Source: Membranipora membranacea | Lineage: Eukaryota > Bryozoa > Gymnolaemata > Cheilostomatida > Membraniporidae | DNA: 64,000 bases | Direction of reading: 5' to 3' | Assembly: GCA_914767715.1 (NCBI GenBank) | Contig: OU612065.1 | Span: 37,696,001-37,760,000, forward strand | Translations under genes and position numbers: made by a program | The notes under the pieces: model-generated | The model's database searches: none | What the model saw: the letters and a program-made list of their open reading frames with translations, nothing else | Told to the model about the DNA's origin: nothing | Part shown: in pieces, positions 1-12,735 of the stretch | How the letters are laid out: each line of letters begins with the position of its first letter | Numbering within the stretch: position 1 is the first letter of the stretch

Positions 1-1078
1 AAATTACATCAAACACTAAAATAGTTTAGATTAGCAGTTAGAGGCAGGATTTGGTAAATATTAGTTCCAGGATTTAGCTTGATCCGACAAACAATTTGCA
101 ACTCTTGTCAGATTGATCGTATTCTGTCGAATGACCAACTACTTGCCGAAATCTCGCCAATTCAGTCTTTGTATGAGCATTTCTTTGGACAATTAATTTT
201 TTTTTGGTATTCTAGTTAGAAGAATATAACTTTTATTCTTAAAATGTTAGATTTTGTTTTTAAACGCGCAACTTTGAGGAGAGAGAATTCTCAGTGTGGG
301 AAACCAACTTACCTAAGTGGCAGCAGATTTGGAAAACAGTTTGATTGGCATTGAAAGCAATGCATATGCCATGAATGTCCCCACGTAGAGTAACTATATC
401 TTTAAATTCTTTTATTCAGCCTGCTTTGATTAACAGTGGCACTGACAGTTTGGAATTGAAGCATACACTAAACAAACAAGGTTGTAGCTTTTCACTAGTG
501 CGCAGTGCATGAAATGTCATTTCAGGCTATTTACAGGCTAAAATCATTTTCAACTTATGAAATCCATTCTTACACAACTTTCGACCACTTTAGATAAGTT
601 TTGCGATTGCTGCAGTTTTCTTTCCTGGCGGCCTTAGGATTGCTCTTATAAACACTCATTTGTATGTGCATACATTGGGACACCCATATTTATTACCAGA
701 ATATATTATAATCATTATGTTTTGTTTGCTAGAACTTGTTTCAGTAAGACAGCCGTAACAAATTCTCGATAGAACAACAAGGTTGAAAGTATGATATAAG
801 GTTTTAAATTGAATCCGAAATTGGTCGGTCAAAAATTGCCGAAACAAGTCCTATACTTGATGAGCCCAATGTCACAATGACATTGCCTCCTCCTTGTCTG
901 GTGACTATATTGATCGGGTTGAGATACTTGGGATACATGGCGATGAAATTATAGTGTTCCAAAGTGAAAGTTAGTAAGCGGAGCCATATCACAATCTACT
1001 TTTTTAACTGCTTGCTATTGGTACGGGCAAATTGTTAGGATTCTTTCAAAAAGTGACACCATGATATCCAAAAAATAT
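1..1078 (+). repeat. Duplicated block, pair with 14684-15768
   Basis: Direct copy with scattered changes. The left end is cut by the window. In the other copy the block leads directly into the Asn-Gly-repeat gene promoter; here the similarity ends near 1078 with no gene behind it. Positions 1079-1900 show nothing clear. Confidence 0.75.
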
Positions 1079-1909
1079 ATAATATCAGATGAGGAAATGA
1101 ATAATAAATTATTTTGGTGGTGATGTGTCACTGCCGTTTCTAGGTCTGATTTCTTTCTTCGTAACCAAATGGCACCTTTTTCTCATCTAACCTACAAATA
1201 TACCAACGTTGAGATATTGACAACCTGCTTTACCAGACATCATCATTGTAATCTGCTTATCATCTGCCTCATGCTTTCCCCGAAAGGAGGGTCAGAGGAT
1301 CCTCAAGTTAGTTAGAGTGCTCTGAAGCCAACAGTATGCGCCCCAACCATAAGCGACTCTGGCTGGCTGGCCAACATGAACTTGATCAGCTTGCATCATG
1401 ATCTCGATTCTCGACAGCTAATTGCTTGATCGTAAACAAATTTTGCGTGAATCACAAGCATAAAAATTAAATAGACACTTTTGTTATGTGAATCTTTCAG
1501 GTGGAACTTGGGACTTGTAAAGATGGTAATGTTAATGACTGCCCTGGTTTCCAGTCGACAGATGACATCACTATCATTGCCTCCATGAGGCCGCTGCTCT
1601 CTCATCAGCAGCAGACAATGGTAAGAGCAGGTTGTTTTACAACATTTAGTTTTTAATTGATTGTTATGATACAACTTTGCAAAGCATGTATAGGTGTAGG
1701 CTTGATGGCATCATGGATTGGATTAATATGAAAATCCATGCTGTCATCTTGCAGAGTGAATACAAGGAGTAAGTGAAATCTATCCTGTTAGCTGGTCAAT
1801 CATTTTTCCTGTCTCTGCTACAGTTCAAACTCTCACACCCTCTCATCCTCGCTGTCGCATTAGTTAACTTGATTATTTGTATATAGGCAAAGCTGTTAAA
1901 TCCATATTC

Positions 1910-2107
1910 TCGACAGGGTTGTGCAGTGGTTAGAATTTGAGAGTTGCAGGTTCAAATCCCAGTCACTACTCATGCTGGTAAAGGAGGTGATCTCCGGACA
2001 AAAGCCTAGCTTGCCCACCCTAACTTTGAACAAGTGCGCACTGATTAAATGTGTAGTATCATTAATCTTATGTAAGCATATTCCCATTGCCCCCCCCCCC
2101 CCCCCCG
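1910..2107 (+). mobile_element. tRNA-derived SINE
   Basis: An A-box-like GTGCAGTGGTTAGAA is followed about 20 bases later by a B box GGTTCAAATCC, the internal RNA polymerase III promoter of tRNA genes. The downstream DNA does not fold as a tRNA and continues as a 150-base body ending in a C run (2091-2106). This is the usual SINE plan. No other copy was seen in the window. Confidence 0.55.
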
Positions 2108-2689
2108 AAAGTGGCAATGTATTGAAAAAAAGGTGAATATTATATAAGTGACATATCTGATTTTTACACACATGTGTCTCACAGCTGAAGACTAGATTAG
2201 ATTTTATTTATAACAAGCGAAATGATTATAAAAACTTGAAAACTGTTGAAGAGGCTGAATAAGATGCGGATTTATTCCATGAAAAGCGACACCCCACTCC
2301 CCCAACATGACAATCTCGATAAGAGCTTTAGTCTGTTTATACTCTGTATGAGACATTTAAGAACATCTCACCCACCAAAATCAGACTATGTACAGGTCAA
2401 CACACAGTGTCAAGGCCCCAATAAGAGGCACATGGTGTCTGAATCTCCCTACTTAAGTCATTGTTTAGTTCTTTGTTCTTATCTCTATTATTTTTCTTTG
2501 AAAAAATGCTTCCGCATATGTCAACAGTCTAATCAATCAACATTCCCTTTTCCTGTGTTTTTTTATCATCGTATTTCTTGAATACCTCCCTACGCTCATT
2601 TAGCTGTGTATAATCTAATATCAATTAGTTTTCTTTCAACAGAAACCTGCTAAATTAGCTGAAACTACAGCAAGGAGAAATATACAATG

Positions 2690-3845
2690 AATTTGAGTTT
2701 AAGCTTCAACGAATTCAAATGTTGTCTGGAAACAGCATTATCATCTCCTTCTGTGCCTGACATTATTATAAATAGAGGCCGCTTCTTGAAAGACAATGCT
2801 AACTTTTCTCATCTTGTCTAATTCATCAATAAATAGATGAGATACAATGAGGGAAGACAGGGAGTGTCATTATTGATAAATCAATGATTTCTACTAGACC
2901 TGATTTAAATTCTTCTTTGATTGGTCCTGAACACACTGCTCAAGAAGTGGCACAACCATTTGGTTCTAAAAGGGCTGGTCCGCCTTGGATGCTTCAAGAA
3001 CCATTTGATAAGCTAAGGTGCAGATCGGCAAAACAATTGTTCTGAGCTTGCTATGTGAGCCTTGCTCATGACAAATGGGTTGGTGTTCATATGTTTGTCG
3101 ATTCTGAACCAGATTTACATTATCTATTATATGCCAAGTACCCTTTCAGCCAAGCAATACAAAATAACTGCTGATCGGACTGCCACATTTGGTTATGAAT
3201 AACTGAATCACACCAATATTTTTTCCTACAATATTTTGAATTAAGTGGAAGAAATATGTGAAAGTATGATCGAAATGTGCAGTTCAGTCAGTAATACACA
3301 CACAAGATTTATATTCTCTTGAAATAGATTCATTCTTCTCATTGCCATCTCCGCCTGTACCGCCTTAAGAGTTTGTTCTCATGTTCGATTGCATTTGGAT
3401 CAGTGTGAGTTTCGGTAACCATTTCATCCCAGCGTTATTTCTCTTTGATTTGACAGGTTGCATATTTGATTACCATGAGTCTTAGTGGTGACAGAGTTTG
3501 TAATTAGTAAAACATGGGAAAGTACGGCCAGCCGAACTGGAACAACTCCAAATAATCAATCAGTGAAACAGATCCTAGCACCTTTCTCACAGGAGAGTAG
3601 GCCTTTATGATTTGAGGCGATTGTCAAACTAAATCTCATGCCTGAGTTTTGCAGTATAACTCAACAATATATCGAGCTTTCCATTATTGAACTGTTGTGA
3701 TTGTTATATGAGTATGGTAGTTGAATTTGGAAGATCTGCTAATCAAGGTGATCTTAGGTGATGGATATAGGTCATTCGATTCAATTTCGATGATTAGGCT
3801 GATAAGAAACTTAAGCCATCACGACTCTGTGAGAATGTATGATTA
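2690..3845 (+). repeat. Duplicated block, pair with 30652-31806
   Basis: Direct copy over about 1.15 kb, from AAGCTTCAACGAATTCAAATG to AATGTATGATTAA (given in part). It contains only short, broken frames and no recognisable gene. Within the second block an older internal repeat (about 30480-30650 versus 30880-31000) is visible. Confidence 0.8.
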
Positions 3846-4048
3846 ATCAGCAAAGATGAATAAATAGAGTGTTTGGTGTATTTACTTTGTGAGATTGAAA
3901 TAAACTGAAGTGATAATTCATTTTCCCAATTTAGTTTATTTATTAAAATCCTGTGGGAAAATATGGCGAATTCAAAGTGAGCTAAGTGTAATATTACTTT
4001 CAGAAATACATCATTTGCTGTCCTTCTTCAGTCAGTATCAGATTATAC

Positions 4049-4243
4049 TTATTTAGACCAGCTATAGCTATAATCTTTGCTTCCACCAGAGTTGTTGTTA
4101 CCGTTGCCATTTCCGTTGACACCACCTCCTGAGTTATCATTTCCGTTTCCATTACCATTTTCTCCTCCGTCTGAGTTTCCGTTACTGTTTCCATTTCCGT
4201 TAGTACCGCTGCTGGAACCACTCTTGCTACCACCTTTGCCTTT
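4049..4243 (-). pseudogene. Asn-Gly-repeat protein, copy 1, 5'-truncated
   Basis: On the minus strand the frame is open from KGKGGSKSGSSSG through NG repeats to a DYSYSWSK tail and stop (4049-4051). The signal-peptide part and everything 5' of it are missing. At 4243/4244 the sequence switches to a block (GGACAYACTTGACACTAGG) that is present without this gene at 33961. AATAAA signals on the minus strand near 3930-3940 remain. Because the repeat frame is intact, loss may be recent. Confidence 0.7.
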
Positions 4244-5990
4244 GGGACATACTTGACACTAGGTCACTGGGACTTTGTGCACTGGAAGAATAGTATTTAT
4301 TACAGCAATTTTTAACTTGGTGTTTTCAGATTCAATATTGAACTTCATCGCATACTTTCCACATCAATGTTCTGTCTTTAAAATGAGTTATTTCATTTAG
4401 ATTTAAGTGTGAATTTGGTCAGTACATGGACACATCCTAATTTTGATAACCAGAAGTCTATCAATTGACACATATAAATCATGATTTATAGCCCATTTTT
4501 TGGAAAACCTGGACATCTCATAGGATATGTAACCTAGCAAAAAATGTCAACAATAATGTGTATAGCTTGAATATTGGACATTCCAAAAAGTTGGAAATGA
4601 GCCTTTATGCTGAATACAGAACGAGTTATGGCTCATCATAGGTAGGTGTGTCTGCATGAAAACTGCCACTGTAATTTACATAATTAGTAAAATTGGCAGG
4701 TATCCAAATAGACGATCCCCCCCCACAGTGAATCGAAACTGCAGGCACTATACCTACTATAATCAAGGTTTCCCCTCTGTATATCCTGACTCTGGGTAAT
4801 GATATTAGTCTGTTTTGACTAAATTCCATTCCAGTCATGGTGGTTGTGAATCGTTACATCCTTTTTTGTGCTGCCGAATTGTCATTACTGTTGTTAATCG
4901 ACTCAGACTGAACAAAAACAAAGAGTGACTTTACATGAGAAAATTTGAGGCATATGCCTTCCTTCCGAGCCTATCAAATTGCTTTCTTTATGAGCTGCAA
5001 CTTTGGTAGGTTGGTTTCGGACACAGCGATTTCGCATTTTAAAATAAATCTAGCATAGTATCAAACATTAATTAACTTGCCCTAAGAAATTCTCATTCAT
5101 TGGTCAACCTATAGACTACCAAAAATCCATTTAATTCCTTATCTGGAATAGCATTATTAGCTTTCTTTTGCAAAACAAAGGGCTTGCAAAAATAGCCAGT
5201 CCCTAGTAGCAATCTAGAAATGCCCAAATCATCGACACTGTAGGGGTATAATTACTGTTTGCAATTTTGTAAACAAGACAATTTCTCAGGCTAATTATTC
5301 ATATTACTAGGGACAGCCAATCTGATCACAGTCAGATGGGTCCCTGTGTTTAGTGTCCTAACAGTATAACGCTATGATACTATTTCCATTCTATGAGAAG
5401 AATCTAATTCAGTGCAAAAATCTAATAGGATTTGCAAGCGCGGGAGCAATTTTTGATAATAAGATTCAGGTAGCTTGATTCAAAATCTATTTTATACCAT
5501 AGTCTGCTTCGGTACTAGCCGGGTTGAACTATTTGCGAGTTATTGGAACTGTTAACCTGTTACACAGCACTGGCATCTGAGGGTTTATGAAAACTATCAA
5601 TCTGATAAATGAAGGAGAGGTCTCAGTTCAGGTCCTAAGCCAATTATAGACAAAAACTAAAAAAGATTTTGGTGGGTTGCTTTTAAAACTTGGTTGTCAT
5701 TAAAGATGCATACATTGTGTTAGCTGTGTACCGAATCATAAACTACAAAAATACTTCTGAAGCAACTACACGACCCTACAAGCAAAAAGTTTGGCAGCTG
5801 TGTTCTTACGATTTATTATCTTGTTAATTTTAACATATGAAACATGTGCAGCCTGAATATTTATTTTAATTACGGTGTTACAGCTCTTTAAAGCCATTTG
5901 GAGATGGTGATTGTATCATGCCGACTAACTATCTGAACTGAGAAAGGATAAAAATTTGTTGTTTTAAATTTGCAAATTGAATGGTTTTAG
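4244..5990. other. Non-coding mosaic
   Basis: 4244-4760 shares blocks with 33961-34200 and with the right arm of the 39-kb hairpin. 5040-5180 resembles 32080-32165. 5560-6012 pairs directly with 32975-33475. No gene is visible. Confidence 0.6.
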
Positions 5991-6639
5991 TTTTGTAAGA
6001 CTATCAAGTTCTTCTGATTTCAATAATGAGTAATTCAGTAATGAGATCATTCCAATGATAAAAAAAGAGTACATCTGTCATTTCTGCTTCAATCAATGCC
6101 AAACAAGATGAATTGTCCAAAGTAACGCTCATTCTTTATTGAATTTTCAAGCTATGATCAACTCGATGGTCAATCATCAGAATAACAAAAAATGATGACA
6201 GGATTTGCAAACACAACAGGCATTGCTGTTTATCGGATCAAGCTTGATCCTGGATCAATTCTATAAAATCCTGTAATTTCTCGTTTTACCCCTATTTTAT
6301 ACTTAATGCAAGTCACTGTTGAAGCCTCGTTAAAAGCTGTGTTACCTATTTTATGCTGAATGCAAGTAAGTCACTGTTGAAGTGTTTTTATTAGCTGTGG
6401 TACCAGAGGAGACCCTCAACCTATACTACAACAACACATCAGCATGCGGTTTAATGACTTATTGGATTATGACTCTGGAGCTGTCAATCAAAGGAGATCA
6501 GGATCAGGATGACTACCTCCACCTCAAACCTGAATAGAAGTATGTTCTATTATAATTCTATCACACAGCTTCTGATGATAGAAATAAGTAGTATTGACAG
6601 TTTGGAAGGGAAGTCAAATTCTGTCAGCTAATAATCACT

Positions 6640-6690
6640 GACATTAGGCCTACGCTTCCAGAAACCTGACATCAAGGATGTCACAGTCTA
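6640..6690 (+). repeat. Dispersed repeat with core TGACATCAAGGATGTCA (type copy)
   Basis: The core palindrome is at 6667-6683. Further copies: 11722-11738, 14378-14394, 42236-42252, 50448-50464, 51873-51889, 55443-55459, and one damaged at about 44633-44646. Most have on one side the sequence GCTAATAATCACTGACATTA and a CTACGCTTC or ATACGCTTC motif. Orientation varies. It may be part of a MITE-like element whose ends I could not fix. Confidence 0.65.
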
Positions 6691-8419
6691 GCACAACTGT
6701 TTCGCTTATGAAACTTTAGACAACAAGGGTTTATTTTCATCTGTATGTGCAACCCAGTTTCCGGATCTAGAAAGACCCTGTCATTCTATGATAGTGACAT
6801 GTGATCGTATCATACTGGCAGATTTGCGTTTTTGTGCCACTGATCAATTGAGGATAGTAATAATTTGGTGGAAACAGAGAATTTATTATGTCTTTCGTCC
6901 TTCAAAAGCTTTATTTTAGAACATGTAAATTGAAAGCAAAAGAATTAGATTTTGCACACTGACATAATTGCTCGAGCCACCCCGTATTCATGCAGACACT
7001 TTGGCAGGTTTCTTTTCTAGAGTGTCAAGAATAGTTCACAAAAATTTGTGTAAAAAATTGAAGTAATATTTATTGACAAGACGACTAAGATTAAAAATTA
7101 ATTTTGTGCTTGTTGGCACCGAAAGGAAATTTTTACCTCGGCAAGGTGTCTATGGAGCAGAACCATAACTCAAAGAGGAACAATGTGTGTTCAAAAAAAG
7201 TGAGGCCAATCTCCTTCAACAAACAGTCAAAATTTATGCGTATTTGATTTCCATTTGGCTTGTGATTTGGATACTGGAATTGGAGTTTTTCATTTCCCCC
7301 ATTATGATGATTATGTCAGCTGTGTCTCATCTCTCTTACTTAAATTTTACACACTCAGTGGAATCATTTAAATGTATTATTATTAGTTAAATGAAGTACA
7401 AGTAGCCTGTGTAGAAGTTGTCAGAGGTATACAAGTTTGCTGCTTGCCTCATTTGCAGTCACAGCGAATATTATTTCTATATTCAGAGTTCCTCTTCAGA
7501 TATCATAACCTTTTTGAGTGTATAATATTTACTTTTTGTGTTTGCTATGTCAAAGAAGATCAATTCAGATTGGTGCTAAAATCACAGAAAGTTAAATGTG
7601 TTGTTGCTACAAGCACAAATGCTCCCTTTCTGACTGCAAGACTTTTATTTTCCTAGCATCAATCCATTTCTGATTGAGACTCAAATGTGTTAGTAATTTA
7701 TGACATTGATGGATATAATGCTGACGGATACTGATTGGTTGTTAATTTATGTTATAGGGCAGTTGATTAGACAGATACCTAGTAGTGACCACTTTATTGT
7801 CTTATAACCGATATTGATACCTTTGAACTAAGTGTAAAATGCTCTCATAATACAAGGACACTTACAAAAGATACACTAAGTAATAATACTAAATTTGACA
7901 CTCCCAGATATTCTCAACATTGTGAAGAAAAAGAAAAACATCATCGTCGGGGAAGAGCGTACACATGATGACTTTGAAAAGTTATAATCTCACTGAAGTT
8001 AGGGGACTAGGGCGCAGGTAGTGCAGTCAAGCAGAGCTAGTTCGGATATCATAATTTGCTGCATAAATCTCTCTTGCTGTTAAAATCGCTGCCATCTCGT
8101 ATGATTGAATTTATGATCCCCTCACTTACAGTGGACAAATTTTGAAAGCATTGCAATCATACTGGAAAAACTATCAAAACTTATGATTGAGAGTAGGCTA
8201 CTTCTTCTAAACTTCCTGTTCTTGTTGTTGCCTTCTATCAACTAGTTAACTAGCTCAAACAGAATGTATCCTTGATCGGGGAGATTGAGTTTGCAGATCC
8301 GAAGTTTCTTAAAAGAGAAAATCTCACCCTCTTTTATGTCACATCAATTGCCATTTTTTATTTATCACATTATGTAGTCAGGAATTTTGTATTTTTAAGC
8401 TCTAAATCACTATCAAATA

Positions 8420-8748
8420 TGCTTTTTAAAAGTTTTATTGTATCACGAATCTCCTATTGCTTACCCATTATTTTTAAAACCTTGTATGCTGCTGACAAGC
8501 AACGCCTGTGTAAAATTTTCAAGGACGCTATTAAGTTAGGCATTGAACATCCCGACATTTATACCATGATGGACAATCAGACACGAACACTGGCCTTACG
8601 CTATATTCACGATGAGGATCATTTCATCAATGATTTGTTGAGCAAATGTCCATCTGGCAGATACCGTACAGTAAAACATAGAAGCTCACTGGGGAGAGAA
8701 TGTTTTCTGCGTCATATCACTCTTATTTTAAAGGAAATACTTTTTTAG
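8420..8748 (+). mobile_element. LINE fragment (3' part of a reverse-transcriptase ORF)
   Basis: The open frame from 8272 contains MLFKSFIVSRISYCLPIIF and KQRLCKIFKDAIKLGI, then a Cys/Arg-rich tail. This resembles the region after the catalytic core in non-LTR retrotransposon polyproteins, where a 'SFIVSRI-YC-P' helix is common. No catalytic YADD box is present. The stretch 8369-8880 is absent from the otherwise parallel copy at 46300. Confidence 0.5.
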
Positions 8749-9649
8749 ACAGAGATTTGATTTCTTATTCCAAGTGTCTTCGCTTTTTCTTGCTGATTCA
8801 AAGTGCCAGCAATTACACTGTATTTCGCAACTCATTTTTTCTTTTAATAATGCTGTCAGTGATAGTAATAAAATCCATCCATTTGGTTACGTTAATAAAA
8901 ATTATATCAGACACACAAATAAACAGTTAACATAGTATATTGAACTTTCATGTTTCCTGGCTGAGGCTGATTAAGTGTGTCATGATATCTCAAAGTCTCT
9001 CAAGACTCTCGAATTCATTGACAGCAAGACTGACCCTATAAACTTAAAGACTGGTGTCAATAAAAACTACTGTGATGTTCTATAAAAATAAGTTTCACTG
9101 TCAATTTCATGTTTTTCAATACAAAACCACAATCATAGTAATGATTCCAGAGAGGTCATGGATATATTCCTTGCAGGGATATCCGTTGCAATTAATGTCC
9201 CTTTTTGGTATTGAGGATTTTTTGTTGTCAAAGCCACTGACAGTCAATTGTTCATTGCTGTATATTCTAACTTTAAAGTGAATGACGTGTTTGAGACAGG
9301 GCTTTGGAAATTAAGGACTAATGCCAAATTTTTCGGACCTCGATTGATGACCAATTCTTAAATTGAATATCTTGGGCAGTTGTATTATTTTTGGACTTTC
9401 TTTCAATGATGCAATATATACTATTTTGATAAAGCACGATTCACTTTACTTTAAATCATCGCAGTAGCAGATCCACATGCCGTTTATATGCTGTGTTAGC
9501 TAGCAGAATACACCTATCTGATAATGTTAGTACTCTCAATAAAATCATATCTCACTCCGGAGCCTTTTGATGAGAGTGGATATTGACATGTAATTTAAAA
9601 ATACACAAATATAGGTTGGTGCATTTGTCAATTACATTGTATTACTAGT

Positions 9650-9960
9650 TTTATTGAACTATTTTATAAAAGAGAATTATCTTTTTCTTAGTCGTCATAG
9701 TTATCCGCTGATATAGTGTTCAGAGAAACAGAAGGAAATGCTGCCAACTGTCTTCTGCAAAGTCAAAAAAACAACATGATAAAGAGGTTTCTTTTTACTA
9801 TTATAAAATATTGTTTTGGTAACTTTGAAAAGGTTTTGTTATTACTACCATGAGACAGGTGACATTATAATTTTGTGCTTACCAGTATTTTTTGTTACAG
9901 TCTAGATTGAAAGAAAATGTGCGGAATGGTTTAAATTTGTAAAGGGTGTCCTTTTATACT
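9650..9960 (-). pseudogene. Gutted copy of the PDVK-repeat gene
   Basis: This region matches 47055-48675 on both sides, but about 1.3 kb is absent at about 9750. That 1.3 kb holds all three coding exons, the start codon and the introns between them. What remains on the minus strand is the TATA box (9958-9951), the non-coding exon with its donor, intron 1 up to TTTGCAGA, and then the 3'-UTR end with an AATAAA signal near 9650. It cannot make the protein. Confidence 0.65.
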
Positions 9961-11589
9961 GATGGCCAACCATTATAGTGGCCAGAGACTGTTACGTTCA
10001 CTTCCATATTCTAAGATTAATCAGGAGGAAACAAGCAATGATCATCATTTCAGTATTGGATCGTCCCTGGTAGGATGTATTCATCCTGTTATCTTATGTA
10101 ATTTGAGGCATTGACAAAAAATCACTTCAGAATTATATTATGTGACGATTCTACTGGTGCTCGTGTTCATACTGTTTAGTGATCACATTTTATTTCCAGA
10201 TTGCAAGCAGCTAAAGATTTTGTAAATTCACCATGTTTACAGTACATACCTTGAATTTGTATGATAGTCTTGGATTCTCTGCTCTGTTACTGTTAGCCAG
10301 AGCTTTCCCAGGTAGACCTTTGCCAAGAAAAGCTATGAGTGACCAAAGCTGGGAGGTTTCATGCGAAATCCAAAATGGTCTTGGTCATTATCATGCCATC
10401 AATCGATATCATTGTCTGTGATTATCTGAATAATTACTTATGATGCTAAAGGGAGTACTAGACAAATTAGAATGGGATTTGACAACGTGAATGTTAGGTC
10501 TCATACATTGTTCGGTTCTCAGTGTTTCAGGCGTGGTATTGGTCGAATATGGTTAACCAAAAATCAACTATTCCGCAGTCTGTTGTCATTGCAATGTAAG
10601 CTAGATTTTAACGTTTGGAATTAAAATGAATTCAGTCAACAGCGAAGATGAGGCCAACATGGGCAATCTGCGTTGTTGAGGTTGCAGCTTTGTTAAGGTA
10701 CCAGTCCACACACTATACAAGATGTGGCAAGAAACCTTGATGGACAAGGTCAACTCTGCAGAGGTGGCACCTCAGAGCAGTAGGTGGCCTGACTCTTTCT
10801 GAGTTCCTTGATGTCTGTCAGTCCATTCCTCAGAGCTGCCTCTTGTGGGGTTCAGTTTATGAAATGAGATGAGATGTGTCAAATAAACTCTGTGAACAGA
10901 CAAAAGTTTTAATATATAAAGTTTGATTCATGAAAAATGGTGCAGAGGAAGCTAATCTTCCCAATTTTTAAAGCGTTAAGCATTTAATTGTGCTAAATAC
11001 TGTATATTACTTGTGCTGGTCGCATCTGCGTTGCCCCATTTCTCAATATGTTTCATATAATTCAAAAACCATCACGGTTTTACACATTCCAAAGTCTGAG
11101 AAAAAAATCATGATACAGTTCAACATTAAGGCGCTGGTGTTTTTCCATTTTTTTCAAAACTATGTATTTATGATTGTTTTTCTCTAAATACAAAGATTTT
11201 ATCCCATAATTCTTTTATGGATAAAAAAGGCATTGTAAAATCCAATTTAAGATAAAATTTTAGATAATTCGGCCCCAGAACCAAGTGTTTATAGTACCTG
11301 CCTCAGAATTCATATTTTCTTTATTGATACCTTTATCCTTCGGTAATATGTAAAAAACCTCAAATAAGATAATTCTGAAGAAGACACTTTCATCCTTGTC
11401 TGTCTGACTGTCTATCAGGCAAGCGAATGGGTAATTACCCGGCCAGAATAAAAGGTCCAAACATCTGAATTCAAAGACTATGGGCAGGAGATTACCAGGA
11501 TTTTCTGCAAAATTGTGTTTGTGCCTGTTATGTTCTGCGATCTAAGGGAAAAAGGATTTCATCAGGGCGACCGCTCCCCATCTTAAATC

Positions 11590-12735
11590 TGAATAAAAAT
11601 GATGATCTATTATAAATTCACTACACTGCATCCTCTTATTAACAGAACCATTGACATTTTGGAAGGGAAGTTGATTTTGTCAGCTAATAATCAGTGACAT
11701 TAGGCATACGCTTCAAGAACGTGACATCAGGGATGTCACAGTTTTACACAACAATTTACTGGTTTAAGAATAAAATTATATAGCAGGAAGAAAACAGTAG
11801 TGCTGTTGTAACCCTATCATTACGTCTCCCAGTTGTTTAAAATTAGTGGCATTGACAGTTTGTGGAAGACATAAATCTGCCAGTATTATGTTATATTATT
11901 TTAAGTGTCAAAAATAGTGCACCATTATGTAAAAAACTTGAGTTAACTTGAAAACAAAATTCTTAGGCAAACAGAAGACTATCGAAATTAAAATTGATAT
12001 ATTTTGATTCTTGGCATGGAGCAATATCTTTAACACAGCATTGGCACAATTGCATGCGAATTCAGATCTTCTATTTTTAGACTGTCATTTCTTTATTGAA
12101 GAAAATCTTTGTTGCTTTATTTGCAGTCTGAAAGTGCTGTGGCAAGGCCTATAACCCTGATGACCGTACCCAGTATGTCACACTATTAAGGTTCCAGGGA
12201 GACAAGAAAGCAACCGATATCTTCTCCTTATGGCTAGGAAGAGGAGGAGCGTCTTATTACACTCAAATACACAGTTGATCCCTGGAATCATAGCCCTGAT
12301 CTGTATAAACCAAGACAGGAAGACTAGCTAAGCTAGCTAAACAGAACATCCGAAAGACTTGCCAATGTCTATCATTTGATTTTAAAGTGTTTATGAAAGC
12401 GAAAAACAACCAATGTTCATATCAAAGCATTCTCATTGCAATGCACAAAAAGCGGAGTTTACTCGAACAAGAACATTTTTTAAAGTTATAACTAATTTTA
12501 CATATTAACACTAAAATGATGATCCACTTACAGTATTACAGTAAGCCTAATCCTGTTTGCCTAGGACAGTTACCAGACCGCTAAACTTACACTGAAATTA
12601 TCACAAATCAGTATTGGTCAAAGCTAGCCTAGGACAAGGATATTCTAGAGTTCATCTGTAACAGGGGAGATAACAAACTCAAGACCCTTCTAGACCCTGG
12701 GCTTTTCCCGATTTGAAATCAGTTCTATCCTTCAA
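11590..12735 (+). repeat. Inverted duplication, pair with 41090-42435
   Basis: Reverse-complement similarity runs from the dispersed TGACATC...GATGTCA repeat through to AACAGGGGAGATAACAAAC near 12660. The first part (to 12078) is also shared directly with 50310-50947. No coding signal. Confidence 0.7.

Larger units (their letters stand above)
6037..12078 (+). repeat. Large segmental duplication, copy A (pair 44009-50947)
   Basis: About 6 kb of direct similarity. Compared with copy B it has an extra 512 bp (8369-8880, LINE-like). It lacks the 1.3-kb PDVK-repeat gene body and about 145 bp near 11755. Other indels of 30-50 bp occur, for example at 9465 and 9140-9175. Outside the LINE fragment and the gutted gene I see no coding evidence. 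Confidence 0.85.
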
